Assembly: GCF_040412085.2 (NCBI RefSeq)
Contig: NZ_CP115920.1
Span: 744,001-808,000 of the forward strand
Direction: 5' to 3'
DNA length: 64,000 nucleotides
Source of the DNA: Vibrio sp. CB1-14
GTDB taxonomy: Bacteria; Pseudomonadota; Gammaproteobacteria; Enterobacterales; Vibrionaceae
The translations under genes were made by a program, and so were the position numbers. Within the stretch, counting starts at the first letter, position 1; every line of letters starts with the position of its first letter. Positions 20,106 through 29,443 of this stretch are shown here, in pieces. Below the pieces are notes generated by a model that saw only the letters and a program-made list of their open reading frames with translations, was not told where the DNA came from and ran no database searches.

Positions 20106-20157
20106 CCGTGTGCAAACTTGGGCTTAGTGATAGACTTAGCCCAGTTGTAACGCACGG
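20106..20157 (+). promoter_or_regulatory. long imperfect hairpin before arcB ending in its ribosome site
   Basis: A 7-bp outer stem (20106-20112 with 20151-20157) encloses an inner stem TGGGCT/AGCCCA (20119-20124 with 20138-20143) plus AAC/GTT pairs. The outer right arm ends in CACGG, which overlaps the arcB Shine-Dalgarno GGAG at 20156-20159. The folded form could limit access of ribosomes to arcB, or it may mark the 3' end of yhcC RNA. Confidence 0.35.
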
Positions 20158-20165
20158 AGTGCTGA

Positions 20166-22517
20166 ATGAAACCCATCAAAAATCTCGCGCAATACTATGT
20201 CGACCTATTGGTGAAACTCGGTATTGTGCGCTTCTCTATTATATTGGCGCTAGCTCTTGTCGCCTTGGCCGTTGTGGTTCAGGTTGGCATTACCTTGGTA
20301 CTCAATGGACGCGTTGATGATATCGACATTGTTCGCTCGGTGTTCTTTGGACTATTGATCACCCCTTGGGCGGTCTATTTCCTGTCAGTTGTGGTCGATC
20401 AGCTTGAAGAATCTCGTCAGCGTCTCGCTAAGATGGTGTCTAAGCTCAAGGAGATGCGCTCACGCGACCAAGATCTTAACCATAAACTTCAGCAAAACAT
20501 TCGTAAGCTCAACCAAGAGATTGAAGAGCGTCAAAAAGCGGAAGAGGCTCGTGAAGAAGCGATGAAAGATCTCGAAAACGAAGTCTTTCAACGTGAACGT
20601 ACCCAGCTTGAACTTGCGGAACGAACCGCGCTGCTGCGCTCGTTCATCGATGCATCACCAGACCTTATTTACTACCGCAATGCAGAAGGTGTGTTCTCTG
20701 GCTGTAACAAGGCAATGGAGGAGCTTACCGGTCGTAAAGAGCAAGACTTGGTCGGCCTCACTCCATGGGATGTCTATTCAGAAGAAGTCGCTAAACAAGT
20801 CGTGGAAACCGACCACAAGGTGATGGGTGATAATCAGGCACTGACGTATGAGCAGTGGCTGGAATACCCTGATGGCAAAAAATGCTTCTATGAGCTTCGT
20901 AAAGTGCCGTTCTACAGTAAGGATGGTCGCCATCTCGGGCTGGTGGGCTTTGGCCGTGATATCACCGAGCGTAAACGCCATGCTGAGTCATTGGAAAAGG
21001 CGAGCAGAGACAAGACCACATTTATCTCAACCATCAGTCACGAGCTTCGCACACCGCTCAACGGCATTGTTGGCTTAAGCCGCATGCTCCTAGATGGGCA
21101 GTTGGATGGTGAGCAGCGCAAGCAGCTGCAAACGATTAACGTCAGCGCCATCACTCTTGGTCATATCTTTAACGATATTATCGACATGGATAAGTTTGAT
21201 AGACGCAAGCTTGAGCTATTCCCAGAGCCGTTGAACTTTGAAGATTTTGTCGCAGAGCTAGAGAGTATCTCAGGCTTGATGGCGGAGCAAAAAGGGCTGC
21301 GTTTCGACCTTGAGAGGCTTACCGACCTGCCGGAAGGCGTCGTCGTTGATGCAACGCGTCTACGTCAGGTAATTTGGAACTTGGTGAGCAATGCCATGAA
21401 GTTCACTAAGCAGGGCGGCGTGGTAATGACCATCAGCGCGGATATCGAGGATGGCCGCGCGTACATTACGATCGAAATTGAAGATACCGGTATCGGCATT
21501 CCGCAAAAAGAGCTCGATAAAATTTTTGCTATGTACTACCAGGTGAAGTCGGGCAAAGACAACCTGCACGCGGTTGGTACTGGTATTGGCCTTGCGGTAT
21601 CGAAACAGCTTATCCAAATGATGGATGGCGATATTACGGTCGATAGTGAAGAGGGCTTTGGCAGTACGTTCACTGTGACCATCAATGTTCCATGTGCCGA
21701 TGAAATGCAGCTTGCACCGGTTGAGGTGAAGCGACAAGGTAGCCTGCGTATTTTCTTACTGGAAGATATTGAACTTAACATAACCGTCGCACGTTCTTTG
21801 CTAGAGAGCCTTGGTCATAGCGTCGAAGTTGCCATGACGGGTGAAGAAGCGTTAGCGAACTTTAATCCAGCAAGTTTTGATTTAGCGCTGCTGGATATTC
21901 AGCTTCCAGATATGACGGGTTTCGATGTCGCCCAGGAGCTAAGATCTCGTTATTCTGAGGTACCACCGCTTGTGGCACTCACAGCCAATGTGCTCAAAGA
22001 TAAGCAGGAGTACCTGACAAACGGCATGGATGATGCCATTAGTAAACCGCTCAGCGTGAAAGCGCTCACAGAAGTGATTAACAAATGTCACGGTGACGAC
22101 ACCTTGCAAGAGCCGCAACCAGAGGAAAAAGAAGTGGAAACGAATATCAACAGTGAAGTATTTAATCGCTTACTCGATCTGGACATGCTGGAGTCGTATG
22201 TCGATATTGTTGGCAGTGCACCCGTACTCGATAGCATCACAATGTTTGAGCAGATGATGCCAGACTATATCGATATCCTCGACTCAAATATGACGGCCAA
22301 AGATCAGCCTGGTATCGCCTCTGAAGCGCATAAGATAAAAGGCGCGGCAGGGTCGATTGGTCTTAAGCGTATTCAGTCGATTGCTCAAAAAGCACAGTCC
22401 CCAGAGCTTCCAGCTTGGTGGGAGAATATCGAAGATTGGGTTGAAGAGATCAAAAACGAGTATCAGAATGATATTCAGATACTAAAATCGTGGTTGGAAA
22501 GTAGGGAATCAAAATGA
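20166..22517 (+). CDS. arcB: aerobic respiration control hybrid sensor kinase ArcB
   Basis: ArcB senses the redox state of the quinone pool and phosphorylates ArcA through a four-step relay. The 783-residue protein has two N-terminal membrane helices (about 22-46 and 57-77), a coiled linker, and a PAS domain (about 152-268) with redox cysteines C180 and C240. Next come a kinase core with His292 in ISHELRTPLNG, a receiver with Asp577 in LLDIQLPDMTG, and an Hpt domain with His722 in EAHKIKG. All three relay residues align with E. coli positions 292, 576 and 717. A GGAG ribosome site is 6 bases from the ATG. The stop overlaps the ATG of the next gene (ATGA). Confidence 0.97.
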   Translation: MKPIKNLAQYYVDLLVKLGIVRFSIILALALVALAVVVQVGITLVLNGRVDDIDIVRSVFFGLLITPWAVYFLSVVVDQLEESRQRLAKMVSKLKEMRSRDQDLNHKLQQNIRKLNQEIEERQKAEEAREEAMKDLENEVFQRERTQLELAERTALLRSFIDASPDLIYYRNAEGVFSGCNKAMEELTGRKEQDLVGLTPWDVYSEEVAKQVVETDHKVMGDNQALTYEQWLEYPDGKKCFYELRKVPFYSKDGRHLGLVGFGRDITERKRHAESLEKASRDKTTFISTISHELRTPLNGIVGLSRMLLDGQLDGEQRKQLQTINVSAITLGHIFNDIIDMDKFDRRKLELFPEPLNFEDFVAELESISGLMAEQKGLRFDLERLTDLPEGVVVDATRLRQVIWNLVSNAMKFTKQGGVVMTISADIEDGRAYITIEIEDTGIGIPQKELDKIFAMYYQVKSGKDNLHAVGTGIGLAVSKQLIQMMDGDITVDSEEGFGSTFTVTINVPCADEMQLAPVEVKRQGSLRIFLLEDIELNITVARSLLESLGHSVEVAMTGEEALANFNPASFDLALLDIQLPDMTGFDVAQELRSRYSEVPPLVALTANVLKDKQEYLTNGMDDAISKPLSVKALTEVINKCHGDDTLQEPQPEEKEVETNINSEVFNRLLDLDMLESYVDIVGSAPVLDSITMFEQMMPDYIDILDSNMTAKDQPGIASEAHKIKGAAGSIGLKRIQSIAQKAQSPELPAWWENIEDWVEEIKNEYQNDIQILKSWLESRESK

Positions 22518-22980
22518 AAAAATAGTCTCAGCGGTCGCACTTTCTATCGCTCTTATTGGTTGTGCGTCATCACCAACAGGAAATGCTATCTGGGCATCCA
22601 GCGATACTGTCATGGTTGAAAAAGAAGCGGTGCGTTTAGAGTCGACGCTTTGGATTGATATGATGCCCAAAGTAGGGGAAACGTCGGCGCTGTTAAAAGA
22701 GCAAAATCTCTATGGGGCGCTCTATCTGCGTACCGATAAGCAGCTGCCTGCTGGGATGGACGTGAGTAAAGTCGTACTTAAGCAGGACGACATGGTATGG
22801 GAATTTGAAGGTGATGATTTTGAGTTGAGAACTCAATCAGAAAGTCAATGGGAAGTGGCGTTCAACTGGCAGCTTGAAGTCAACATCACCAAGCCTATCG
22901 ATGTGGCGGTGCAGCTAACCGATAGTGGCCGCGAAATCTGGGTAGTCAACGGTGAAGTGCCAGTGGATACCGTGTATTAA
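22514..22980 (+). pseudogene. lipoprotein gene between arcB and arcA, frameshifted in its start
   Basis: The ATG at 22514 overlaps the arcB stop, but the frame reads Met-Lys-Lys-stop because the following A tract has six A residues. With seven, the product would start MKKIVSAVALSIALIGCASS, a textbook lipoprotein signal with Cys17, and continue in frame to the stop at 22980 (about 155 residues). From 22522 on, the frame is open and protein-like, with a predicted beta-rich body (WIDMMPKVGE, LYGALYLRTD). The first in-frame ATG is 22612, which would lose the signal. It is either a sequencing or assembly error, a recent mutation, or expression by slippage on the A tract. The family is not recognised. 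Confidence 0.65.
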
Positions 22981-23010
22981 GCTTTGCTTGTGAATAGTCA
23001 GAGAAAAACA

Positions 23011-23036
23011 AAAAGGGACGCGAATGCGTCCCTTTT
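23011..23036. terminator. bidirectional terminator between arcB-lipoprotein unit and arcA
   Basis: The stem AAAAGGGACGC, loop GAAT and GCGTCCCTTTT is flanked by A residues on the left and T residues on the right. It can end transcription from both convergent sides (stops at 22980 and 23061). Confidence 0.9.
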
Positions 23037-23060
23037 CCATATTCAATAATCGATGGTCGA

Positions 23061-23777
23061 TTACTCTTCTAGATCACCACAGAAGCGGTAACCTTCACCG
23101 TGAATCGTAGCGATGATTTCTGGTGTACCAGATACTGATTCAAAGTGCTTACGAATACGACGAATAGTTACGTCTACAGTGCGGTCATGTGGCTTAAGCT
23201 CACGACCAGTCATCTTCTTAAGAAGGTCGGCACGAGTTTGGATCTTGCCTGGGTTCTCACAGAAGTGCAGCAGTGCACGGAACTCAGAGCGTGGCAGCTT
23301 ATAGCTGTCGCCGCTTGGGCTAACGAGTGAACGGCTGTTGATATCTAGAACCCAACCATTGAACTCGTATTTTTCAACGCTGCGTTTTTCTTCTGTCGCT
23401 GCGCCGCTGCTCATAGAGCGAGTCAGTAGGTTGCGTGCACGGATAGTCAGTTCACGTGGGTTAAATGGTTTAGTGATGTAATCATCAGCACCAATCTCTA
23501 GGCCAAGGATTTTATCAACTTCGTTGTCACGACCAGTTAGGAACATAAGAGCAACGTTAGCTTGCTCACGTAGTTCACGTGCTAGCAGTAGACCATTCTT
23601 ACCAGGAAGGTTGATATCCATGATAACTAGGTTTACAGAGTTTTCTGACATCACCTGGTGCATTTCCTGACCGTCGCTGGCCTCGAATACAGCGTATCCT
23701 TCTGCTTCAAAAATGCTTTTTAGGGTGTTACGGGTTACTTGCTCATCTTCAACAATAAGAATCTGCGGGCTTTGCAT
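23061..23777 (-). CDS. arcA: two-component response regulator ArcA
   Basis: ArcA is the DNA-binding partner of ArcB and represses aerobic respiratory and TCA-cycle genes at low oxygen. The 238-residue protein has a receiver domain with the acidic pair at E10/D11, phospho-acceptor Asp54 in [10 protein letters not shown] and Lys in TKPFNPREL. An OmpR-type winged helix follows (about 135-233) containing the [16 protein letters not shown] recognition region. Length equals the E. coli protein (238). It is convergent with arcB and the lipoprotein gene, so both halves of the Arc system sit together, unlike E. coli where arcA and arcB are far apart. An FNR-type box lies upstream. Confidence 0.97.
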   Translation of the reverse strand: MQSPQILIVEDEQVTRNTLKSIFEAEGYAVFEASDGQEMHQVMSENSVNLVIMDINLPGKNGLLLARELREQANVALMFLTGRDNEVDKILGLEIGADDYITKPFNPRELTIRARNLLTRSMSSGAATEEKRSVEKYEFNGWVLDINSRSLVSPSGDSYKLPRSEFRALLHFCENPGKIQTRADLLKKMTGRELKPHDRTVDVTIRRIRKHFESVSGTPEIIATIHGEGYRFCGDLEE

Positions 23778-24106
23778 CGGCGGTACCTAAATTAAACTTG
23801 TGAAAATTCTGTCTGTAGTAGAATAAATTCTAGGCAAAAAGTTAACATATAGGTAATGTTTCTTGGAGCTTTTACTCACCATCACTGAAACAGTTACGTT
23901 TTACGTCGCCATCCATGATGTTGCCAAAAAACGAGAAATCCCTGTAATCTCTTATTATTCTGCTAGGTCATTGAGGCGAATTCTATAATGTTAACAGCAT
24001 GCTAACAATGGTCAAATGTTAATTCCATGCAGTTTGTTGATTTAAATCAATAGGCGCTTTGTAACAAATATTAATAGTATTGGGCAGAGGCTAAATTTTA
24101 GATAGT
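23778..24106. other. 329-bp divergent control region of arcA and the DUF3293 gene
   Basis: The region has no ORF. It holds a perfect FNR-type palindrome (24037-24050, listed separately) and repeated TGTTAA words (23989-23994 and 24018-24023), which resemble the core of ArcA binding sites and could serve autoregulation. A possible leftward -10 TATAGA reads from 23987 to 23982. Confidence 0.4.
24037..24050. promoter_or_regulatory. FNR-type binding site upstream of arcA
   Basis: TTGATTTAAATCAA is an exact match to the FNR consensus TTGAT-N4-ATCAA and is fully palindromic. It lies 260 bp from the arcA start and 57 bp from the DUF3293 start, so either gene could be the target. In E. coli, FNR activates arcA anaerobically, which makes arcA the likelier one. 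Confidence 0.7.
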
Positions 24107-24499
24107 ATGAGTATCGATGCACAACTTTGGAGTGCTTATTCAAGCATTGTGATGCGGTTTCTCACTGAGTGGGAATGCGAGAGCTACGCTGTTATAACGG
24201 CTTTTAACCCACGAAGCCGTAAGCTGAGTGATGAAGAAAACTGCATAAAAAACCGAGAGCTAGAACGAAATTTAGCAGATTTTCATCATGTAAGTGTAAA
24301 CGTTGGTGACCCCAGCTTTGAGTGGGTGGAAGCGAGTTTTGCAGTGGACATCTCGTTTTCACAAGCGTGTGAGTTAGCGCAAAAATATGAGCAAAATGCC
24401 ATCTACTGGGTCGAAAATGGTGTACTGTTTCTGGTCTCCTGTGATGAAGACCAGACGAAAAAAAATTTAGGCTTGCTGAGTCAGTACGTGCGTCAATGA
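24107..24499 (+). CDS. DUF3293 domain protein
   Basis: A 130-residue cytoplasmic protein with the DUF3293 landmarks: YAVITAFNPRS near residue 27-37, an EN.I.NRELE stretch near 43-52, and a C-terminal AQKYEQNAIYWVENG. Function is unknown. It is 95 bp upstream of rraA in the same direction, a neighbourhood seen in other Vibrio as far as I recall, and may be cotranscribed with it. The ribosome site is weak. Confidence 0.7.
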   Translation: MSIDAQLWSAYSSIVMRFLTEWECESYAVITAFNPRSRKLSDEENCIKNRELERNLADFHHVSVNVGDPSFEWVEASFAVDISFSQACELAQKYEQNAIYWVENGVLFLVSCDEDQTKKNLGLLSQYVRQ

Positions 24500-24594
24500 C
24501 CGTTTGGCTGGGCAAGTGAAAAGGGATTTTACTTTAATGCTCTCTAAAGGTGCGGCTATTTTTGCGTCTATTGAGCTATTATCACGGAGGAAAC

Positions 24595-25077
24595 ATGAGA
24601 GATATCACACCTGATATTTGTGACCAACACGAAGACAAAGTGATGCTGCTGAACATACCACTGCAAAACTTTGGTCAACGCGCTGCCTTTTGGGGCGAGA
24701 TTGTCACGGTACGTTGTTACCACGACAATTCCATGGTGCGAGAAGTGTTAGGCCACGATGGAAAAGGGAAAGTACTCTTTGTTGATGGGAATGGCTCATG
24801 TGCGAAAGCGCTTTTGGGCGACCAGTTGGCGATCATGGCCATTGAGAATGGCTGGGAAGGCGTCATTGTTAATGGTGCCATTCGCGATGTTGCCGCAATG
24901 TCGGAGATGGATCTTGGGGTGAAAGCACTCGCAGCGTGTCCATTTAAGACGGAAAAGCGCGGAGCTGGGCAAATCAATGTCACACTGACCATGAACAATC
25001 AAATTGTTCAGCCTGGTCACTATGTGTATTCAGATTGGAATGGCGTGCTAATCAGTAAAGAAGCACTGGAATTTTAG
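24595..25077 (+). CDS. rraA: ribonuclease E activity regulator RraA
   Basis: RraA binds RNase E and degradosome helicases and slows mRNA decay. The ATG at 24595 has a strong GGAGG site; an upstream in-frame ATG would add 15 residues with no ribosome site. The 160-residue product (E. coli 161) is full length, with the family core [19 protein letters not shown] and [11 protein letters not shown] that forms the trimeric ring. The RraA fold resembles aldolases of the HMG/CHA type, but in gammaproteobacteria the regulator role is established. Confidence 0.94.
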   Translation: MRDITPDICDQHEDKVMLLNIPLQNFGQRAAFWGEIVTVRCYHDNSMVREVLGHDGKGKVLFVDGNGSCAKALLGDQLAIMAIENGWEGVIVNGAIRDVAAMSEMDLGVKALAACPFKTEKRGAGQINVTLTMNNQIVQPGHYVYSDWNGVLISKEALEF

Positions 25078-25112
25078 TTTGTGAGCGATAACAGCAGTAT
25101 CTAGATACTCAA

Positions 25113-25601
25113 CTAAAAACGGAAACCTAGGCCGACTTCGACCCCTTGCTGAACCTTTTCAAAGTCAAAGGTGGCGTGAACGTCTAGGTTTTCTGTTAGC
25201 CTCATTCGGCTGGAAATCTCGGCCGCCATCGCACCTTGTGTTTCATTATTCTCTTCGTACTGATACCCGCGTAGCGTACTCTTCACAGAGATACGATCAG
25301 ACACTTGATAGTTCACGCCACTTAAAAAACCACGATCATTGGTGATGTCTGAATTGTTGAGACGGGCACCAATGTAAACATCTAGAGAATCAAACACGGC
25401 ATAAGAGTACCCACTATCAACGTTCCAAACATCAAATGAGTCTGCACCGCCGGATTTACTGCCGGAAGACAAGAAAAAGCTGTGGGGTGACTGGTTATGC
25501 TGAGAGGGAAGCGCTGGAAGCTCAACAGAGAGTGCAGAGGCGCTGAACAACAAACCACTAAAAAACAATAACGCTGAGGCGTATAAAGACACTGCTCTCA
25601 T
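25113..25601 (-). CDS. small predicted outer-membrane beta-barrel protein
   Basis: The 162-residue product has a signal peptide (hydrophobic 5-22, likely cut after SASA) and then alternating amphipathic strands such as GYSYAVFDSLDVYIGARL, ending in GVEVGLGFRF. A terminal Phe after an aromatic-alternating strand is the BAM recognition signal, so an outer-membrane barrel of about eight strands is likely. I do not recognise the family. It converges with rraA, with only 35 bp between stops. Confidence 0.6.
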   Translation of the reverse strand: MRAVSLYASALLFFSGLLFSASALSVELPALPSQHNQSPHSFFLSSGSKSGGADSFDVWNVDSGYSYAVFDSLDVYIGARLNNSDITNDRGFLSGVNYQVSDRISVKSTLRGYQYEENNETQGAMAAEISSRMRLTENLDVHATFDFEKVQQGVEVGLGFRF

Positions 25602-25864
25602 GGCACCACTCCTTGGTTATAGTTTTTATAGTTTATTGATTTCTAATTAAAGCACAGAATCTAAGCAAAAAGTTGTAAAACTATATAGCATTTAGTTATG
25701 TCTAAAGATCTCAAGTGCATATAAATGCAATAGTGGCTATTTTCATGGTTTTAAGAAAAAATCACATGATAAGCAACAAAAGCACAAATTTTGATTGACT
25801 AATCGCCAACAAATGCGGTACACGTATGGGTAAGCACATAACAGAATCTGAAGCACGACCTATT

Positions 25865-25936
25865 ATGTTTAATCACCAGCACGTAGTAATGACCACCATT
25901 ATTATTACCGACATTATCGTTGGGGCAGGCTGGTAG
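25865..25936 (+). CDS. thrL: thr operon leader peptide
   Basis: A short ORF ends MTTIIITDIIVGAGW, a run of Thr and Ile codons directly before a terminator and thrA. It is the sensor of threonine and isoleucine charging in attenuation. The start is uncertain: in-frame ATGs exist at 25826, 25865 and 25889, none with a good ribosome site. I choose 25865 (23 residues) because the best promoter guess would start RNA near 25831, and because the E. coli leader has 21 residues. Confidence 0.75.
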   Translation: MFNHQHVVMTTIIITDIIVGAGW

Positions 25937-25955
25937 ACGAAAGAAATTCAAAAAC

Positions 25956-25990
25956 AAGGCCTGTATCACCGAGATACGGGCCTTTTTTTT
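25956..25990 (+). terminator. threonine attenuator
   Basis: A 12-bp stem (AAGGCCTGTATC at 25956-25967 with GATACGGGCCTT at 25973-25984, one G-U pair) is closed by a 5-nt loop and followed by T residues to 25990. It lies 19 bases after the leader peptide stop and 29 before thrA, as expected for a ribosome-controlled attenuator. Confidence 0.9.
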
Positions 25991-26019
25991 ACCTGTTTTG
26001 AGTATTTCGGGAGGAAAGG

Positions 26020-28479
26020 ATGCGAGTACTAAAATTTGGAGGCTCATCGTTAGCCGATGCGGACCGTTTTTTAAGAGCGGCGGACATCATCGCCAACAAT
26101 GCCCAGCAAGAAGACTTAGCCGTGGTGCTATCAGCACCAGGTAAAACGACCAACAAACTAGTAGCAGTCATTGAAACTGCACTCAAGAACAGTGAAGTTG
26201 AACTGCAAATCTCTGAACTAGAGACGTCATTCAATGAGTTGTTCTCCAACATTAAGAAAGTCCTCCCGAATATCGACAGCACAGATTTTGACAATCAAGT
26301 CAAAACATCGCTGTTCCAGCTTCACCAGTTCGTCCATGGCATTCGCCTTCTTGGCACTTGTCCAGATCATGTTAATGCTCGCATCATCTCTAAAGGTGAG
26401 CGCATTTCTATCCAGTTGATGAAAGCGGTGCTTATCGCGAAAGGCCAAGCGGCGGATCTTATCGACCCTGTGAAATACCTGTTTGCCAACGGCGACCACC
26501 TAGAAGCCATGGTTGACGTTGAAGTGTCGACTCAAAACTTCCGAGCGAATCCGCTTGCTGAGGGTGTTGTACACATCATGCCAGGTTTCACTGCAGGCAA
26601 TGCTAAAGGTGAGTTAGTGACTCTAGGTCGTAATGGCTCGGACTACTCAGCAGCGGTACTAGCCGCATGCTTGCGTGCTGATTGCTGTGAAATCTGGACC
26701 GATGTCGATGGTGTTTACAACTGTGACCCTCGACTGGTTGACGATGCGCGCCTTCTTAAATCGCTTAGCTATCAAGAAGCGATGGAGCTCTCTTACTTCG
26801 GTGCTTCGGTACTTCACCCGAAAACTATTGCCCCAATTGCTCAGTTCCATATCCCTTGTCTTATCAAGAACTCCTTTAACCCACAGGGTGCGGGTACTTT
26901 GATCGGCCAAGACACTGGCGAAGACAACTTGCCAATTAAAGGTATCACCACGCTTTCTAACCTCATCATGGTTAACGTATCTGGCCCTGGTATGAAAGGC
27001 ATGGTAGGTATGGCAAGCCGCGTATTTGGTGCGATGTCATCAGCGGGTGTGTCGATTGTTCTTATTACTCAATCTTCATCAGAGTACAGCATCAGCTTCT
27101 GTATTGAAGAGGAAGACAAGCTAGAAGCTGAGCGTGCGCTCAGTGAAGCATTCGAACTTGAGTTGAAAAACGGTCTACTTGAGCCAGTAGAGTTTATGGA
27201 TGATGTTGCGATTGTGACGCTTGTGGGTGACGGTATGCGCACTTCTCGTGGCGTCGCATCTCAGTTCTTCTCATCACTTGCTGAAGTAAACGTCAACATT
27301 GTGGCTATCGCTCAGGGCTCATCAGAGCGCGCGATTTCAGCGGTTATTCCAGAAGATAAGATTTCTGAAGCCATCAAAGCTTGTCACGAAAACCTATTCA
27401 ATTCTAAGCACTTCTTAGATGTGTTTGTTGTTGGTGTTGGCGGCGTAGGTGGTGAGTTGGTGGATCAAATCCAAAGACAGCAAGCGAAGCTGGCCGAGAA
27501 AGGCATCATCATTCGTGTTTGCGGTCTGGCAAACAGCAAAGGTGTATTACTTGATGGTAATGGTTTGCCGCTTGAGCAGTGGCGTGATCGCATGGGTGAT
27601 GTCAGTGAAAAATTCACCGTCTCTAGCCTAGCTGCACTTGTTCAACGTAATCACATCATTAACCCTGTATTAGTGGACTGTACATCAAGCGAAGATATCG
27701 CTAACCAGTATGCTGAGTTCTTAGCTGCAGGTTTCCACGTAGTAACGCCAAACAAGAAAGCGAACACAGCAAGCATGTCATACTACCATCAGCTTCGCGA
27801 TGTGGCTCGCAGCTCTCGCCGTAAGTTGATGTATGAAACGACAGTGGGTGCAGGTCTGCCAGTTATCGAAAACTTACAGAACCTGATTGCCGCTGGTGAC
27901 GAACTTGAGAAGTTCAACGGCATCCTGTCTGGCTCTCTATCATTCATCTTCGGTAAGTTGGATGAAGGACTAACACTAAGTCAAGCAACCAATGTTGCGA
28001 AAGATAAAGGCTTTACTGAGCCAGACCCACGTGACGATCTCTCGGGTATGGACGTGGCACGTAAGCTACTTATTTTGGCACGTGAAGCGGGTATGGCACT
28101 CGAGCTTGAAGATGTAGAAGTTGACCAAGCTCTGCCACCAGGCTTTGATGATTCTGGTTCTATCGATGAGTTCATGGCTCGATTACCAGAAGCTGATGCT
28201 TACTTTAGTGAGTTGGTAGAAAACGCAGCTAAAGAAGGCAAAGTATTGCGTTACGTTGGCGAGATCGCTGACGGTAAGTGCCGAGTTCGTATTGCAGCTG
28301 TCGATGAAAACGATCCGATGTTTAAGATCAAAGATGGCGAGAACGCACTGGCCTTCTACAGCCGTTACTATCAGCCAATTCCATTGGTTCTTCGCGGCTA
28401 CGGTGCAGGTACAGAAGTCACGGCCGCGGGCGTGTTCTCTGATGTGATGCGTACGTTAGGCTGGAAACTAGGAGTATAA
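26020..28479 (+). CDS. thrA: bifunctional aspartokinase I / homoserine dehydrogenase I
   Basis: ThrA catalyses the first and third steps from aspartate to threonine. It is 819 residues (E. coli 820). The kinase domain starts [10 protein letters not shown] (Walker-like aspartokinase motif) and contains [11 protein letters not shown] near 205. Two ACT regulatory repeats follow (about 315-460), where threonine inhibits. The dehydrogenase domain has the NAD(P) motif [10 protein letters not shown] near 470 and the catalytic stretch [14 protein letters not shown] near 640. It is the first gene of thrABC, one base before thrB. Confidence 0.97.
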   Translation: MRVLKFGGSSLADADRFLRAADIIANNAQQEDLAVVLSAPGKTTNKLVAVIETALKNSEVELQISELETSFNELFSNIKKVLPNIDSTDFDNQVKTSLFQLHQFVHGIRLLGTCPDHVNARIISKGERISIQLMKAVLIAKGQAADLIDPVKYLFANGDHLEAMVDVEVSTQNFRANPLAEGVVHIMPGFTAGNAKGELVTLGRNGSDYSAAVLAACLRADCCEIWTDVDGVYNCDPRLVDDARLLKSLSYQEAMELSYFGASVLHPKTIAPIAQFHIPCLIKNSFNPQGAGTLIGQDTGEDNLPIKGITTLSNLIMVNVSGPGMKGMVGMASRVFGAMSSAGVSIVLITQSSSEYSISFCIEEEDKLEAERALSEAFELELKNGLLEPVEFMDDVAIVTLVGDGMRTSRGVASQFFSSLAEVNVNIVAIAQGSSERAISAVIPEDKISEAIKACHENLFNSKHFLDVFVVGVGGVGGELVDQIQRQQAKLAEKGIIIRVCGLANSKGVLLDGNGLPLEQWRDRMGDVSEKFTVSSLAALVQRNHIINPVLVDCTSSEDIANQYAEFLAAGFHVVTPNKKANTASMSYYHQLRDVARSSRRKLMYETTVGAGLPVIENLQNLIAAGDELEKFNGILSGSLSFIFGKLDEGLTLSQATNVAKDKGFTEPDPRDDLSGMDVARKLLILAREAGMALELEDVEVDQALPPGFDDSGSIDEFMARLPEADAYFSELVENAAKEGKVLRYVGEIADGKCRVRIAAVDENDPMFKIKDGENALAFYSRYYQPIPLVLRGYGAGTEVTAAGVFSDVMRTLGWKLGV

Positions 28480-28480
28480 G

Positions 28481-29443
28481 ATGAGTGATAGCGTTGTCGT
28501 TTATGCGCCTGCCTCGATTGGCAATGTGAGCGTTGGCTTTGATGTGTTGGGCGCGGCGGTATCACCTGTTGATGGTACCTTGCTTGGCGATTGTGTTGAG
28601 GTGAGACCGGGCGATAAGCCGTTCGATCTTGCGGCCAAAGGCAGTTTTGTTGATAAGCTGCCAAGCGATCCAAAAGAGAACATCGTTTACGATTGTTGGA
28701 AGGTTTATGCCCGTGAACTAGACAAAAAAGGTGTGGCACTCAAGCCTGTGTACATGACGCTTGAGAAGAACATGCCGATTGGTTCTGGACTAGGTTCAAG
28801 CGCCTGTTCTATTGTTGCTGCGCTCGACGCTTTGAACCAGTTCCACGGTAATCCACTGAATGAAACTGAGCTTCTCGCACTAATGGGCGAGATGGAAGGT
28901 CAAATTTCTGGTGGCATCCATTATGACAATGTGGCACCTTGCTACCTAGGTGGCGTGCAGTTGATGCTGGAAGAGTTAGGTATCATCAGCCAAGAAGTCC
29001 CCTGTTTCGATGAGTGGTACTGGGTTATGGCTTATCCAGGCATCAAGGTGTCAACTGCAGAAGCGCGTGAGATCCTACCATCTCAGTATCGCAGACAAGA
29101 TATCATTGCCCATGGTCGCCACTTAGCTGGTTTTATCCATGCTTGTCACTCGAATCAACCTGAGTTGGCAGCGAAGATGATCAAAGATGTCATCGCCGAA
29201 CCTTATCGCGCTAAACTGCTTCCAGGGTTTAGCAAAGCTCGTGAATACGCTGCGACCGCGGGCGCACTAGCAACAGGAATTTCAGGCAGCGGCCCGACGC
29301 TATTTAGCATCTGCAAAGATAAAGATGTCGCGGACAGAGTGGCTCGCTGGCTAGAAGAGAATTACGTACAAAATAACGAAGGATTCGTCCATGTTTGTCG
29401 TCTCGACAAGCAAGGCTCGAAGGTAACAGGAAGTAAGCTATGA
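28481..29443 (+). CDS. thrB: homoserine kinase
   Basis: ThrB is a GHMP-family kinase that phosphorylates homoserine. The 320-residue product (E. coli 310) opens [20 protein letters not shown] and has the GHMP ATP loop [12 protein letters not shown] near residue 96-107 and the C-terminal [10 protein letters not shown] near 266. It starts one base after the thrA stop and overlaps thrC by four bases (ATGA), so translation is coupled. Confidence 0.97.
   Translation: MSDSVVVYAPASIGNVSVGFDVLGAAVSPVDGTLLGDCVEVRPGDKPFDLAAKGSFVDKLPSDPKENIVYDCWKVYARELDKKGVALKPVYMTLEKNMPIGSGLGSSACSIVAALDALNQFHGNPLNETELLALMGEMEGQISGGIHYDNVAPCYLGGVQLMLEELGIISQEVPCFDEWYWVMAYPGIKVSTAEAREILPSQYRRQDIIAHGRHLAGFIHACHSNQPELAAKMIKDVIAEPYRAKLLPGFSKAREYAATAGALATGISGSGPTLFSICKDKDVADRVARWLEENYVQNNEGFVHVCRLDKQGSKVTGSKL

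Larger units (their letters stand above)
25602..26019. other. 418-bp region upstream of thrA: promoter and threonine attenuator
   Basis: The left half (25602-25790) is AT-rich and drives the divergent barrel gene. The right half carries a candidate promoter with -35 TTGACT (25795-25800) and a weak -10 TACACG (25819-25824), then the leader peptide ORF, then the attenuator hairpin and the thrA ribosome site GGAGG. Confidence 0.6.

Noticed and set aside
25813..25833. Tiny ORF ATGCGGTACACGTATGGGTAA before thrL as leader peptide
   Set aside because: It lacks Thr and Ile codons and precedes the attenuator by too much; the later frame fits far better.
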